A DNA stretch of 64,000 nt from Linanthus parryae (taxonomy: Eukaryota; Streptophyta; Magnoliopsida; Ericales; Polemoniaceae): positions 76,692,435 to 76,756,434 of the forward strand of contig JALGPY010000006.1 of the NCBI GenBank assembly GCA_023055425.1. The letters are read 5' to 3'. The notes beneath the pieces are model-generated. The model searched no databases and had not been told where the DNA came from. It saw nothing but the letters and a program-made list of their open reading frames with translations. Positions 21,140-33,033 of this stretch are shown in pieces (position 1 is the stretch's first letter; each line of letters opens with the position of its first letter). Made by a program: the position numbers and the translations under genes.

Positions 21140-22711
21140 ATGTGATGCAATTTGTCAATAATCTATCATAACAAGATCTAGTGTTTGCATTGGATGCATG
21201 AATTAGTGAGTTTGAGAAATTTTAGGATCCTAGATCTAGGATTTGGACATCCTTGGGGAAGAAGGAGTTCTTCCCAAACAAGGAAACAACCAAACTTGGG
21301 CACCAAGCAAGGGAGTTGTTTTGGAAACTACTCCCAAAGGAGGTTCGGCCCCCCTAGGGGACCGCCCCTCCTTGCTTGCCGCCCAAGCAAGGCTCGGCCT
21401 AGGGGCCGGGGCAGCCCTAGCCTGCAGCCTAGCCGCGTGGGCTAGGGTTCGGCCGGCCCTAGGCCTTTGCGGTTCACTTTTGGGCCCGGGCAATTGGAAT
21501 GTTGGGCCCCATGGACCGTTTTAACCCTAGAATATCCTAAAATCAATTAAAATTGACCAAGCGCGTTAAAATTGGATTTTAACTGATTATGTCCAAATCG
21601 CATGGTGATTGGATATGGCCTTAGGATGTGGTTTGTGTGGATGTTTAATTTTTGTGGTTTAGTTTACGGCCTGCGAGCTGATCAATTAATTGTAATAATT
21701 AATTAGGGTTTTATGGCCTGCGAGCCATTTTTTTTCTCAACTTGTGAGATTTATTTTATTTAGTATAGAAGTTAGCTAGTGCTAGATAAAGTAGATTGTT
21801 AGCCAAGATTGAAGAAAAGAAGCCCAAAGCCAAAAGGAGCCACAAAAGATGGAGCATGGAGCATTCCACATGACTATGAAGGATGGACCAAAAGATCAAG
21901 ACGCATGGAGATGTGTTCGCTTTTAGGGTTCATGGATAATTCCATTGGCTTGAAATTATCTTAGTCAAGAAAAGGCCATATCCACATCACGTTTTATTTT
22001 GTTTTGTGGTTGTTTACTTTATTGTCTTATTATTTTGTGGTTGGTGTATGGATGATGCATGCAATTAGGATAATAAGATAATTAGACAATCCGGATCTAT
22101 TATTTGGAGTTGTGCCCAAACTCAAATAGATAGATTAGTTGATATTGATCAACAAAACAATTAAAATTGAATTTAAAAATCCCTCAAAATTCAAATATTG
22201 TGTTCTTGCCTTCTCATTATTTAAACACTCATTATCATCATGATTTATCAAGTTCGTGCGTGCCAAAGCATGGCGACTTGGTTCATAATGATGGAATGCG
22301 ATGGCACAAGCTAGTAATGTGAAATTGTTTAAATAAGAGGTTGAACACAACTAGGCTATTAATGTGATTAAGAAACCTAGAGGCAATCAATTGGGATTAT
22401 CCATATGGATGGATAAATAAGGAGTTATTTTCACAATTGAACCAAGAGTTGCATAAGGGATGCTATTGGAAATTGTTCCTACCTAAAGTAGTCAAATTGT
22501 GGGTGACTTGCCAAAGCAAGCTCATAAGGAGATGAAACATGGATCTTGGCCCACTAGAAAATATAAGGATATTTTCCGCATTAATATCTTGAGGGTTATT
22601 AATCCGTAGAAAAATAGTGGGAGCTATATTTGATAAACTAGCCATTATTGAATATAGTCAAAAATTCACAAATACTAATAACTTGCGTATTTTCCTTTTG
22701 TAGAATTCCAA
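21140..22711 (+). other. Untranslated leader of Angela-A
   Basis: Long non-coding leader homologous to 54790-56370 (minus strand) in Angela-B. It includes a GC-rich CCTAGGGG-containing block at about 21340-21490 and two 'cggcctgcgagc' segments near 21668 and 21714. It ends ttttgtagaattccaa just before the gag ATG, and the same context precedes gag in Angela-B. Confidence 0.75.
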
Positions 22712-23540
22712 ATGACAAACAACTCATCGAGTTCACAACATTCCCTACGTCTGTCCTTGAGAAGGACAAGCTCTCTGTAACCAACTTACTTGATTGGTAC
22801 AGAAACTTGAGAATCGTTCTCAAGCAACAGAAGAAACTGTACGCAATAGAGGAGCATGTTCCAGTAGGTCCAGAGAACCAAACACCTGCAGCCCTAAAGG
22901 CGTATCAAAAGCGTTTTGATGACACTAATGATGCGGCATGCCTTATGCTATGCACCATGAATTCTGAGCTTCAGAAGCAACACGAAAACATGAATGTTGT
23001 CGATATGATCGAGCATCTGAAGCAGCTCTTCCAAGAGCAGGCAAGGGTTGAGAGGTATGAGGTCTCTAAGGCACTGTTCAAGTGTCATCTGGCATAAGGG
23101 AACCCACTGGGACCCCATGTACTCCGTATGATCGGATACTTGGAGAATCTCGCCCGACTTGGGTTCCCGGTCGGCCAAGAGTTGGCAACCGATCTCGTGT
23201 TGCAATCGTTGCCCGAGAATTATGGACAGTTCATCATGAACTTAACATGAACGAGATCGTGAAACCACTGCCAGATTTGCTCAATATGTTGAGAACAACT
23301 GAACAGAGCATCAACAAGGGTAAGGGAAAGGCCGTTATGATGGTACAGAAAGGAAAGGGCAAAAGATTTTCCTCATCCTCCAAGGGCAAAGGCAAGTTAG
23401 TTGCCAAGTCCAAGGAACCTTCCCTTAAGCCTGTTGGTGGCATTTCCAAAGGTGTGACTAAAGGGTGAATGTCACTACTTAAGTCAGTCTGGACACTGGA
23501 GGAGGAACTGCCCAAAATATCTGGAGGAGAAGAGGCTTGG
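22712..23540 (+). pseudogene. Angela-A gag remnant
   Basis: ATG at 22712-22714 opens MTNNSSSSQHSLR. The frame then shifts near 22740 to SVLEKDKLSVTNLLDWYRNLRIVLKQQKK, continues to TAA at 23095-23097, and resumes as GNPLGPHVLRMIGYLENL and then NMNEIVKPLPDLLNMLRTTEQ in another frame. The zinc knuckle region reads CHYLSQSGHWRRNC: the second Cys is Leu. It is preceded by a frameshift at about 23466. Non-functional. The intact version of most blocks is in Angela-B. Confidence 0.86.
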
Positions 23541-26500
23541 AATAGTGATTCCACCACCACCAGGTATTTTTGTTGTAGATGTCAATTTAACTGTCTCTAC
23601 ATCATGGGTATTAGATACTGGATGTGGATCTCACATTTTTCGAAATGTGCAGGATCTAAAGAGAAGTAGAAGATTGGCTAAAGGGGAGATAGATCTGCGC
23701 GTTGGGAATGGAGAAAAAGTTGCTGCATTGGCTGTAGGCGTGTGCGAGCTATCTCTGCCTTCAGGATTAGTTTTAGAATTAAATAATTTCTATTTTGTTC
23801 CTGCTATAAGCAGAAACATTATTTCTATTTCTTGTTTGGACAAGGATGGTTTTATTATTTCAATAAAGAACAATTGTTGTTCCTTTTATTTGAATAATAT
23901 TCACTATTTTAGTGCGCAATTATTTAATGGACTGTATGTCCTTGATCTAAGCAATCTTGTCTACAACATTAATACCAAGCGGATTAAAATAAATGATTTA
24001 AATCCTGCTTACTTATGGCACTGTCGTTTAGGCCACATAAACGAGAAACGTGTATCTAGACTCCATAAGGATGGACTACTAGACTCATTTGATTTTGAAT
24101 CATATGAGACATGTGAGGCTTGTTTATTGGAAAAAATGACAAAGTCCCCTTTCAATAAGAAAGGTGAGAGGACTAGTGAGCAATTGGCGCTCATACATAC
24201 TGATGTGTGTGGGCCATTTGCCACACCTGCCAGGGATGGTTATATCTACTTCATTACATTTACTGATGACTACAAGTGATATGAATTTGTGTACCTTATG
24301 AGGGCCAAATCTGAATCCTTAAAAGTGTTCAAAGAGTTCAAGAATGAAGTAGGGAAGCAACTTGGCAAAAGTATCAAGGCTCTACGATCGGATCGTTGAG
24401 GAGAATACTTGAGCCAAGAGTTTGACGACTATCTTAGAGAGTGTGGGATCGTGTCCCAACTCACTCCACCCTGAACGCCACAATGGAATGGCGTGTCTGA
24501 GAGAAGGAATCGAACCCTATTAGATATGGTTCGATCTATGATGTGTCAAACTGATCTTCCATTATCGTTTTGGGGCCACGCTCTATTAAGTGCAGCTTTC
24601 ACCATTAACCGTGTTCCATCTAAGTCACTCATGAAGACACCATATGGGATGTGGAGTGCGAGGCGTCCCACACTATCGTTCATGAGGATTTGGGGTTGCG
24701 ATGTCTATGTAAAACGTTTACAATCAGACAAGCTAGGGCCAAAATCGGATAAGTGTAAATTTTTGGGGTACCCTAAGGAAACTAAGGGTTACTACTTCTA
24801 CAATCCAACCGAGAACAAAGTGTTTGTTGCTCAGACCAGCGTGTTTCTAGAAAGAGAGTTTGTCTCTAAAGAAGCAAGTGGGAGGACTGTAGAACTTGAA
24901 GAGGTTCAAGAACCACAAATCACTGAACCGATTATGGAACATGAACAGGAACCACAAACAGTTGTGGAACAGCCTGTTCAGGTAACACAAGAGCTTCGTA
25001 GATCTAGTAGAGTGCGCTAGGAACCCGAGAGGTATGGAGCAGCCTGTTCAGCCTGTCATCGATTCCGGTGACACGATGCTCATATATGATGAGCCCACTA
25101 CCTATGAAGAGGCCATGAAAGGCCCAGACTCTCAGAAGTGGCTAGAAGCCATGATATCCGAGATGGAATCCATGTATACCAACAAAGTATGGAATTTGGT
25201 GGAACCACCCGAAGGGGAGCGACCCATAGGGTGCAAGTGGGTCTTCAAGAAGAAGATCGACATGGATGGTAATGTGATTACCTATAAGGGCCGATTTGTA
25301 GCTAAAGGATTCAGACAGATTCATGGTATTGACTATGATGAAACCTTTTCACCAGTCGCTATGACCAAATCGATCCGAATCCTACTTGCGATTGTAGCAT
25401 ACCACGACTATGAGATTTGGCAGATGGATGTCAAAACAACATTCCTTTATGGGAATCTCCTCGAGGACGTGTATATGATACAGCCGGAGGGTTTTGAGGA
25501 TCCAAAGCAAGCCAACAAAGTCTGTAAGCTGCAACGATCCATTTATGGATTGAAGCAAGCTTCTAGGAGTTGGAATCGACGTTTTCATGAAGTAGTCAAA
25601 GAGTTTGGCTTCATCAGGAACGAAGATGAGTCTTGTGTCCACAAGAAGGTTAGTGGGAGTTCTGTAGCTTTTCTGGTCTTGTATGTGGATGACATACTAC
25701 TCATTGGAAACGACGTCCCCATGCTGCAATCTGTTAAAGATTGGCTAGGGAAGTGTTTCTCAATGAAACGACGTCCCCATGGTTCAACATGCAAGATTCC
25801 AAGAAGGGATTCTTGCCCATGTCACATGGAATCACTCTTTCGAAGAGTGGTTGTCCTTCCAATGAGATTGAGAAGGAACGCATGAGTAGAATTCCCTATG
25901 CCTCGGCCATAGGATCTATCATGTACGCCATGTTGTGTACTAGACCAGATGTGTCGTATGCCTTGAGTATGACAAGCACATACCAATCCAATCCAGGTGA
26001 GAGTCACTGGATTGCAGTCAAGAACATCCTAAAGTACTTGAGAAGAACTAAGGATGCTTTCTTGATATTTGGCGGTCAGGAAGAGTTGCGTGTAAGGGGT
26101 TACACTGATGCAAGCTTCCAAACCGACAGAGATGACTTTAGATCACAGTCGGGATAGTGTTTTGCCTGAATCGAGCGGCGGTGAGCTGGAAGAGTTCCAA
26201 GCAAGAGACGGTGGCTGATTCTACAACAAAGGCTGAGTACATTGCTGTAAATGGCGCAGCAAAGGAAGTTGTTTGGATCAGAAAGTTTGTTTCTGAACTT
26301 GGTGTGGTTCCTAGCATTGCGGATCCAGTTGAGTTGTACTGTCACAACACTGGGGCGATCACACAATCAAAGGAACCCAGGTCGCACCAGAAATCCAAGC
26401 ACGTGCTCAGGAAGTTCCATCTAATTCGAGATATTATCGATAGAGGAGACGTTCGGATATGCAAGATTCCTACAGATGAGAATCTGTCCGACCCACTTAC

Positions 26501-26576
26501 AAAGCCGCTTATGCAGTGGAAGCATGAAGGGCACACTAGGAGTATGGGCATACGAGATGCGCCAGATTGGCTCTAG
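23541..26576 (+). pseudogene. Angela-A pol remnant (protease, integrase, RT, RNase H)
   Basis: Reads protease WVLDTGCGSHIF, GAG-pre-integrase LWHCRLGHINEKRVSRLHKDG, integrase HTDVCGPF, FTDD and NGVSERRNRTLLDMVRSMM, RT CKWVFKKKIDMDG, MDVKTTFLYGNLLEDVYM and YVDDILLIG, and RNase H STTKAEYIAVNGAAKEVVWI. Stops lie at 24277 (TGA), at about 24397 (TGA), at about 24472 (TGA) and at 25018 (TAG). A frame change precedes RT near 25030. In RT, the DLGEAAYI... block is deleted near 25765 and replaced by a copied upstream segment. A single-base shift near 26155 separates the RNase H halves. It ends APDWL-stop at 26576, then the polypurine tract aagtgggagac. Confidence 0.9.
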
Positions 26577-26590
26577 TGCAAGTGGGAGAC

Positions 26591-28010
26591 TGTTGGAATA
26601 GATGCCCTAGAGGCAATCTAGTTTAGTATGAATTTATTTGTGGTTAGAAAATTCATTTATTATTTATTGGTTATTTAATATAATGAAGTCCTTAGATTTA
26701 CAATTGTGTTGTTTATCTTAAATATCCCTAGTCCAGTATAATGATTAATGGGACAATCATCTATAGACTAGTATGGGGTTGGATTGATATGGAGATATCA
26801 TGATCCAACACATAGGTGTGCATTAAGGGTAATGGCGCACTTGATTGACCCTTCTCCGAGAAGGCTACATACACGTTATGTTAAGTCACAAGTGCTTCTC
26901 GCGGTGCAATGGTATTGTCATCCTTAGACTTGAAGTCGCTAGATATTCTAGTTATGGATTATTGTGATTTTGGTAGCGTTAAACGCTATACCGTAACTGG
27001 GTAGTTATAAAGGCGTGTAACGGATACAATAAGAAGCAAGCTTAGAGATCGTAGTGGACGTAGATAGAATTTGTCCCTCCCACACGGGAGCAAATACCCT
27101 AGACCACTCGAGGGATAGTGCTTATAGAATGTCTGGCCAGACTCAAATAAATCAATATGGGATATTGATGTTATTTGCACGAATAAGGCTATTCCCATGG
27201 ATCGAGAAATTGTGGATTGGATATACGAGTGTGAGTTGTATGTCTTGTGTCCAATCCGGATATAGAGACAAAGGGATGAGACAATTACTTGTACAAAGGT
27301 TGTTAAGATGACTATTCTATTAGTTGGCTAGAATGGATGTTTTGCTAGAAACCGCTCCATATTAGCAAATTATTGCTACCAACTAGATAGAACCTATGGG
27401 GTCACACGCTATATAGAGTTGAGCTAGATTTGGGAATTAATTAATTGGATTAATTAATTAGAAGGATCACTTTGCAATACATTGCAAACTTAGTAGGGAC
27501 TAATTTGCAAGGAAGGGACTAAATTGAATTCTAGTAGGACTAGAATAGGTCCTTTAGGTAGTTGGCAAGGATTTGTTGGACTATATAAAGGACACTCCTT
27601 CCTTCCTTCCCACACTTATGTCATAATTGATCATAACTTGAGTGGGAGAGAACAAAAAGGAGAGAGCAAGCAAGCAAAGAGGGACTCGTCGCCCCCTTTG
27701 CCGCTGCCCGTTCCCGTCGGCCCACAAGGAGGCCTAAACCTACTTGTTTCGGCCTCGTTTTGCGTGATTCTTCTTCCTCTTCCTCTTCCGGGCTAGCACC
27801 AAGGATTGGAAGATCTAGTAATCAACTCTAGGCGTGGATCAACTATAGAGAATGTGACACAATTCGCGTTTGAAGTCATCAAAGGAGAACCCTAAGGTGT
27901 GTTATTGATTTCTTCCTTTACCATCGTTATGTCTCTTGACTTTTGATCCTTGGAGGGTTTTGCATGGTTTATTTTGTTTCCGTTGCGCATCCATGAATCA
28001 AAACCCTACA
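26591..28010 (+). repeat. 3' LTR of Angela-A
   Basis: 1,420 bp, TGTTGG...CCTACA, directly after the polypurine tract (26580-26590). TATA box ctatataaag at 27581-27590. It contains a block around 27660-27790 that the 5' LTR has lost. Confidence 0.9.
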
Positions 28011-28015
28011 CTATG

Positions 28016-29129
28016 GTGTGTGGACTCCAAATATCTTTTTATGGGTTATAACATGCATTCAGCAGTGGTACAACAAGTTTTCACATACTCTCATTGATCT
28101 TGGTTTTCACCTGAACAAGTCTACCTACACCATGTTTGTGTTCCATATGAATGGATCTTGTAATATGATGCCAGTATATGTAGATGATATAGTATAGGCT
28201 GGTGACAATTCTGAGGTATCAAAGTCTCTAAAGAATAATTTGAATGCTCAATTTCAACTCAAGGATCTTGGTCCTTTGCAGTTCTTTCTTGGTTTTGAAA
28301 TTTCCTTAAATGAAATTGGGATGACTCTTCGTCAAATAAAGTTTACCTTGGAGATACTTTAGTACAAAGATTATGCTCAATGTAAACCAGCTTCTACACC
28401 TATTGAGGCAAATCTCAAACCGCAAGAATTCTCAGAAAATTATTTACCAGAAAAGGGAAGTGCTAAGAATAGAAGGATTGTTGGAATGCTACTATTTTTT
28501 TGCAATTCATAACAAGATTTATGTTTTGCAGTTCATAAGCTCTCTTAATATGTCTCAAAATTCTGTTGAACACATGAGAGCTGCACGTTATGTCTTGAGA
28601 TACCTACTAGGAAATGTAAGTCAAGGTTTATTCTTTCCTTCATGCAATGACCTTACTTTGAAAGTCTTCTCAGACTCAGAATGGGCTGGATGTCGAGGCA
28701 CAAGAAGATCCATCAGTGGTTGTTTTGTCTATTTGGGAAGTGCTTTGATTTCTTGGGAAACAGGGAGAGAGAAGGTGGTATCCAGATCCTCTGCAGAAGC
28801 TAAATTTATAGGTTTGGCATCTGCATGTGGTGAGCTTGGATGGTTCATATTTTTTCTCTCTGATCTGCATGTGGCATTGCATTCTAACGCAATCATTTAC
28901 AGTGACTGAATTCAACTAATCAAATTGTAAAAAAATCCAGTATTTCATGAAAGGACCAAATATATAGAGTTGGATTTCCATGCTGTGAGAGATATGGTAA
29001 TAAAGGGACCTTAAAACTGATTTTATGTGTCTAGTTCTCATAACTGGCTGATCTGCTCACTAAACCTCTCCCCTCTCATGGTTTTAAATTTCTCAAATCC
29101 AAGTTAGAAGTGTTGGATATCTACACTCC
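28016..29129 (+). pseudogene. copia-2 3' half of reverse transcriptase and RNase H
   Basis: Resumes the RT broken by Angela-A: VCGLQISFYGL (cf. SLYGLK), then WYNKFSHTLIDLGFHLNKS, VYVDDIV (catalytic Asp pair kept), FQLKDLGPLQFFLGFEIS. RNase H reads RAARYVLRYLLGNVSQGLFF, SDSEWAGCRGTRRSISGCFVYLGSALISW, SRSSAEAKFIGLASACGELGWFIFFLSDLHV and HERTKYIELDFHAVRD. Stops at about 28195 and 28361 and several frame changes make it inactive. Confidence 0.83.
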
Positions 29130-29142
29130 AACTTAAGGGGAG

Positions 29143-29961
29143 TGTATTAAATAATAGGCAAAATTGCACCGGATGTACCCATATTTTGCAAAAACTGGCA
29201 AGTGGGTACCCAAATTTCAAAATCGTGCACCATGGGTACCCAAAATTTCAAAATCAAGCACCGGAGGTGCCCTTTCGTTAACTTTCCATTAATATTGGAC
29301 CGAAAACTATAAAAAAGACTATAGTGCCCCTTATTTTCACCTCAAACTTTTTTTACTTTTAAAATACAAGTTTTCTAAGGGAAAAAATTATAATAATACA
29401 ATTTAAATGTAATAATTTGATTTGTTTAAGATAATGCAATATATTTCATCGAAATTACATATTTTTACATCATTTCAGGATATGAAATATGTTTTTATTA
29501 ACATATATTCGTCAATCTTAAAATATTTAAATTTATTTTACGTTTTTAAAAAAATCTCAAAATTACAGAATTTCACGTGTAATATTTTAATAAAATAATA
29601 ATATACGAGTATCTTTGATAATTTACATGTACCCTTCCGTTAACTCTCCATTTTGAGCTTTTTTAAAAATGCACAAAGATACTTGTATGTTATTTTTTTA
29701 TTAAAAAATACATGTGAAATTATGAAATTTCGATACTACTTTTTTAAACTATTGAAAATATTTTAAGACTTTATGATCAACGGATATATGTTAATAAAAA
29801 CATATTTCATATCTTGCAATATTGTAAAAATATGTAATTTTGATGAAATACACATTATATTACATATATCAAATTCTTACTTTTTTTTTTTAGATTTGTT
29901 AATAAAACTTGTATTTCAAAAAAAAAGTTGGAGGTGAAAAAATAAGGGGCTGAATAGTATG

Positions 29962-29993
<32 letters not shown>

Positions 29994-30372
29994 TCCGTCC
30001 AATTTTAACGGAAAGTTAACGGAAGGGTACCTCTGGTGCACGATTTTGAAAATTTGGGTACGGGTTTTTGCAAAATATGGATACCTCCGGTGCAATTTTG
30101 CCTAAATAATATGTTTGTTTTTATGGATTTTTTATGCTAGCTCTACAGACTCTAGGGGGTTGTATTGCAAATACTTCTACTGCAGTGTCATCCTTGATAG
30201 GTGGCATTAGCTGATTGGTCCATTTTGTTTTTCTTTCTGACCTATAGTTGTATTCAACTCATGTCTCTTCTCCTTCCTCGGTAACTCTCTTTTTATGCAC
30301 TTTGCGGAAACGAAACATCCCCTCCCTTTTTTCTTCTTTTTCTTTGAATTTGTGATTTGTTGTTTTCTGATA
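29143..30372 (+). repeat. 3' LTR of copia-2, split by the foldback element
   Basis: The TGTATTAAATAATA start follows the polypurine tract aacttaaggggag. After the insertion (29157-30102) the LTR continues ATGTTTGTTTTTATGG and ends TTTTCTGATA, matching the left LTR. Confidence 0.85.
29157..30102. mobile_element. Foldback MULE (Mutator-like), 946 bp, almost entirely palindromic
   Basis: A 9-bp duplication TAAATAATA lies at 29148-29156 and 30103-30111, the size made by Mutator-like transposases. The ends are inverted repeats beginning GGCAAAATTGCACCGGA and followed by CATATTTTGCAAAAAC. The inverted similarity continues inward through the GGTACCC-rich part, AACTTTCC(A/G)TTAA, the TTATTTTCACCTC block, and on to GAGTATCTTTG (about 29607) against CAAAGATACTTG (about 29675). 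Only about 55 bases of loop are left. No ORF. A 22-base T run at about 29964-29988 lies in the right arm. Confidence 0.93.
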
Positions 30373-30653
30373 TAAAATATCGCGTTTTGGTTCTACTAAA
30401 TTAAAGCATCCTCTAAGACTGTGAAATCCAATCATAAAATCATTGAGACAGAGAGTATTATGTTTTGCAAGTTACCTACTGTAACAGAAGCTATTGCCAA
30501 ATTCTGCCTAACACCGTTTGTGTTTGTTTGAAGCAAGCAGTGAAACTTAAAACTCATAGCAAGCACGTAAATCAAACTCTTTCCTTCAACCAACAAACAA
30601 CATTGCTAGACACAAACTTGTGCAGCCTAACCCTGTTGTATAAAACAATTTGC
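30373..30653. other. Intergenic between copia-2 and the CYP79 3' end
   Basis: No gene recognised. On the minus strand this is the 3' UTR and downstream region of the P450. Confidence 0.5.
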
Positions 30654-32935
30654 TCAAATGCTACGGTATATGTCCTCTTTCAATCGAGGCTTTGCCAGAG
30701 CAACAAGAGGTTTCGCAAGAGACATATCACTGTGAGACTCTTCAAGTTCAATGGCAGAAACATGGGGGTCTAACTGCCAAGTGAAACCTTGAAGTAGCCT
30801 GGCCAACAACATTGTTGTAATTGTAGATCCAAGTAAGATGGCTGGACATCCTCGACGCCCTGTGCTGAAAGATATCAAATCCATCTTTGGATCAGAGAGC
30901 ACAATCTCAGACCTGTCATCTTTGAAGTGACGCTCTGGACAGTATTTCAATGGATCATCCCAAGTTTTAGGATTGCGGCCAAGCCCAAGTCGGCTCAGAA
31001 GGACATGACTACCCTTAGGGATGAAGAAGCCAGCGACAGTTGTATCAGCAGTTGAAACATGAGGGACATTGAAGGGTGCTATAGGATGGAGGCGGAAGGC
31101 TTCTCTAAGGCATGCTTTGACATAATTGAGTTGTGGGAGATCGGATTCTTGAACAAGTCTTTCTTTCCCAACTACTCTATCAATTTCATTAGTAGCTTTT
31201 TTAAGAATTTCAGGTTTGTTGAGCATCTCAGCAAGTGCCCATTCGGCAGCATTTGATGGGTTGTCGACTGTAGCTACCATCAGTTCCTATAATGAATACA
31301 AAGGGAAAAATTACGGATTAATTATGAAAATTAATGGATACACGAGTTAAATCATTACAATGGTTAATGTTTATTTTCGAAAGCATTATATGTAACTAGC
31401 TTTCGAAGATTATTTTCACCATCCATGCTGTAGGGTTCAATAAGAGACAAGTTCATCGACAAAAATCCAATCATTCAATTCATATTTTTAAGAAAAATTC
31501 TAAACGGACATAAATTTGGACAGAATTTTAGACATAATTTCTAGTTTTAGTGATTTTGATTATGTGTCAATGTTTCCTAATGATTTAATATTTTCATAGT
31601 AGGCATTGATTTTACTACATTTGGAAATTATGTCTATATTTATGTCTAAAATTCTGTCCATGTCGCATTACTCTATTTTTAATGCGCCTCTCATGTAAGA
31701 AGTGAATAATGAAAAACATTTTTTTTGATGACTTGTAGTTTTTCGAAGTCATTGTTTCTGTGATTTTTAAAGATACTGATTTCTCAATGTCATCCTAAAG
31801 ATTCAGCAATTGCTCACAGTTCTGCATAACAATCAGATGGTTATCCATGAGTAAAAGTTCAAATCTTTAGTGTTTCTGATGTATATATCAGCTTTATTGT
31901 GTAGCATTTTGTACCATGAAACTAGAAAAAAAAAAGGTATAATTTTCTTATTCGATGTTGGAAGACTGGGCTTACCAGAGCTTGTGACTTTATCTCTTCA
32001 GATGATAGGACACAGCTACCATTTGAGTGTTTCAGATTAATAAGGACATCAAGTATGTCCTCTTCTTCGGTCTTCAATCCTTTCTTCCACACATCAATCC
32101 TCTTGTCTATCTCAAGGTCTTGGTACTTTGTCGCACTTTTGACAGCTTTCTTCATAATTTTTTCATGACCGTCTAGGTCAAGAAAGCCACGTAAAAATGG
32201 AACATAGTCGGATATAGAGAAGGAATAAAGATGGGCAAGGATGGTAAAGATAGCTTCTACCTGCTTAACTTCTTCCTTCCCTGGTCCACCATTTTTGCTA
32301 CCACTTCCAAAAAATCTTTTGCCAAAAATAACTTTCCTCATCACATTCGCGCAGTAATGTTGAGCTGCGATCCTCACATTGAGCCGCGATCCACATTGGT
32401 TGTACACAAAGCGCACCAGGTAGTCAGCTTCTTCGTTTCTACTTCTTTCAAGCCATTTATATTTTGCATAAGAGAGAACATTGGAAGTGACGATTCGCCT
32501 CATCTTCCTCCATTGTTCCCCCATTGGTGATGTTGTGGTGGCCAAGTATCCCCTACTTAGCATACCTGCAGACATGGTGATTGGCCTGGAAGCGAAGACA
32601 TAATCGTTTTTCTTGATAATTTTTCGGGCTATCTCAGGAGATGTGATCGGGATTACATGAGTATTACCGAATTTAATACACATGATTTCAAGGTTGTGTT
32701 CCTCCATCATATTGAGAATCCACCGAAATGTAGGTTTTTTCCAAATCAATTCTTGGAGAGATCCAACAATAGGCCATGGTTTTGGCCCTGGAGGAAGTAA
32801 GGTATTATGTTTCCTTTTATCTTGGCGGTGTGTAAAAAAGGTGAATGAAAGACTTAAAAGAAGAAGAAGGGCAGAGGAACGGATCAATGCTACTAGGAAA
32901 AGGGCAATTATGGTCATTCCTGAAAGAAATACCAA
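30654..32935 (-). CDS. Cytochrome P450 of the CYP79 family (amino-acid N-hydroxylase), two exons
   Basis: Exon 1 is 32935-31976 and exon 2 is 31286-30654. The 689-bp intron has GT (GTAAG) and AG (ATTATAG) ends in phase 0, joining KSQAL to [12 protein letters not shown]. The joined protein is 530 residues, full length for the family. It has an N-terminal membrane anchor (about 3-33), the [13 protein letters not shown] hinge, and a CYP79-type I-helix [10 protein letters not shown] (327-336) in place of the usual AGxDT. EAFR (382-385) in [19 protein letters not shown] (437-440) and heme loop FSTGRRGC with Cys467 follow. FNVPHV, PERH and SFSTGRRGC together are characteristic of CYP79. Family role: two N-hydroxylations of an amino acid at the ER, giving an aldoxime for glucosinolate, cyanogenic glucoside or volatile aldoxime pathways. 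The substrate cannot be told from sequence. No lesion is seen. A MITE lies directly upstream of the TATA box. Confidence 0.95.
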
Positions 32936-33017
32936 TGTGAGGTACTACTTTGGAAACTGAATAATAGAATCTCTTGCAATAGTGGTGTCTAGTTTTCTGA
33001 AGTTACAAAGTATCTCA

Positions 33018-33031
33018 ATTCACTTATATAA
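33018..33031 (-). promoter_or_regulatory. TATA box region of the CYP79 gene
   Basis: The minus strand reads TATTATATAAGTG about 90 bases before the ATG at 32935. This suggests transcription start near 33000 and a 5' UTR of about 65 bases. The MITE at 33034-33293 begins within a few bases upstream. Confidence 0.6.
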
Positions 33032-33033
33032 TA

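Larger units (their letters stand above)
20007..28010 (+). mobile_element. Angela/BARE-like copia element Angela-A with full-length 3' LTR
   Basis: Flanked by the 5-bp duplication CTATG at 20002-20006 and 28011-28015. The 3' LTR (26591-28010, 1,420 bp) starts TGTTGGAATAGATGCCCTAGAG, the Angela/BARE-type start, and ends AAAACCCTACA. The 5' LTR is truncated and the primer-binding site is deleted. Gag and pol are recognisable but carry several stops, frameshifts and one deletion with filler DNA. In the first 140 bases the two LTRs differ at about six positions, which suggests a moderately young insertion. Confidence 0.93.
14533..30372 (+). mobile_element. Ty1/copia element copia-2 (RE1/Ale-like), carrying at least four later insertions
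   Basis: Paired LTRs: 14533-14806 (274 bp) and 29143-30372 (275 bp after removing the foldback element and its duplication). A primer site tggtatgagag (14807-14817) follows the left LTR, and a polypurine tract aacttaaggggag (29130-29142) precedes the right one. Gag starts at 14936; pol pieces follow at 16080-16338, 18353-20006 and 28016-29130, separated by a TRIM, an Angela solo LTR and an Angela element. Flanks caaaa and taaaa may be a 5-bp duplication with one change. Stops and frameshifts are numerous, so it is old. Confidence 0.88.

Noticed and set aside
21243..21524. GC-rich ORFs of 85-93 codons on both strands
   Set aside because: They fall in the untranslated leader of Angela-A; both strands are open because of base composition, and no motif is present.
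31922..31975. Extension of CYP79 exon 1 by 17 codons to the stop at 31922
   Set aside because: This is intron read-through; the GTAAG donor after KSQAL and the phase-0 acceptor give a full-length CYP79.
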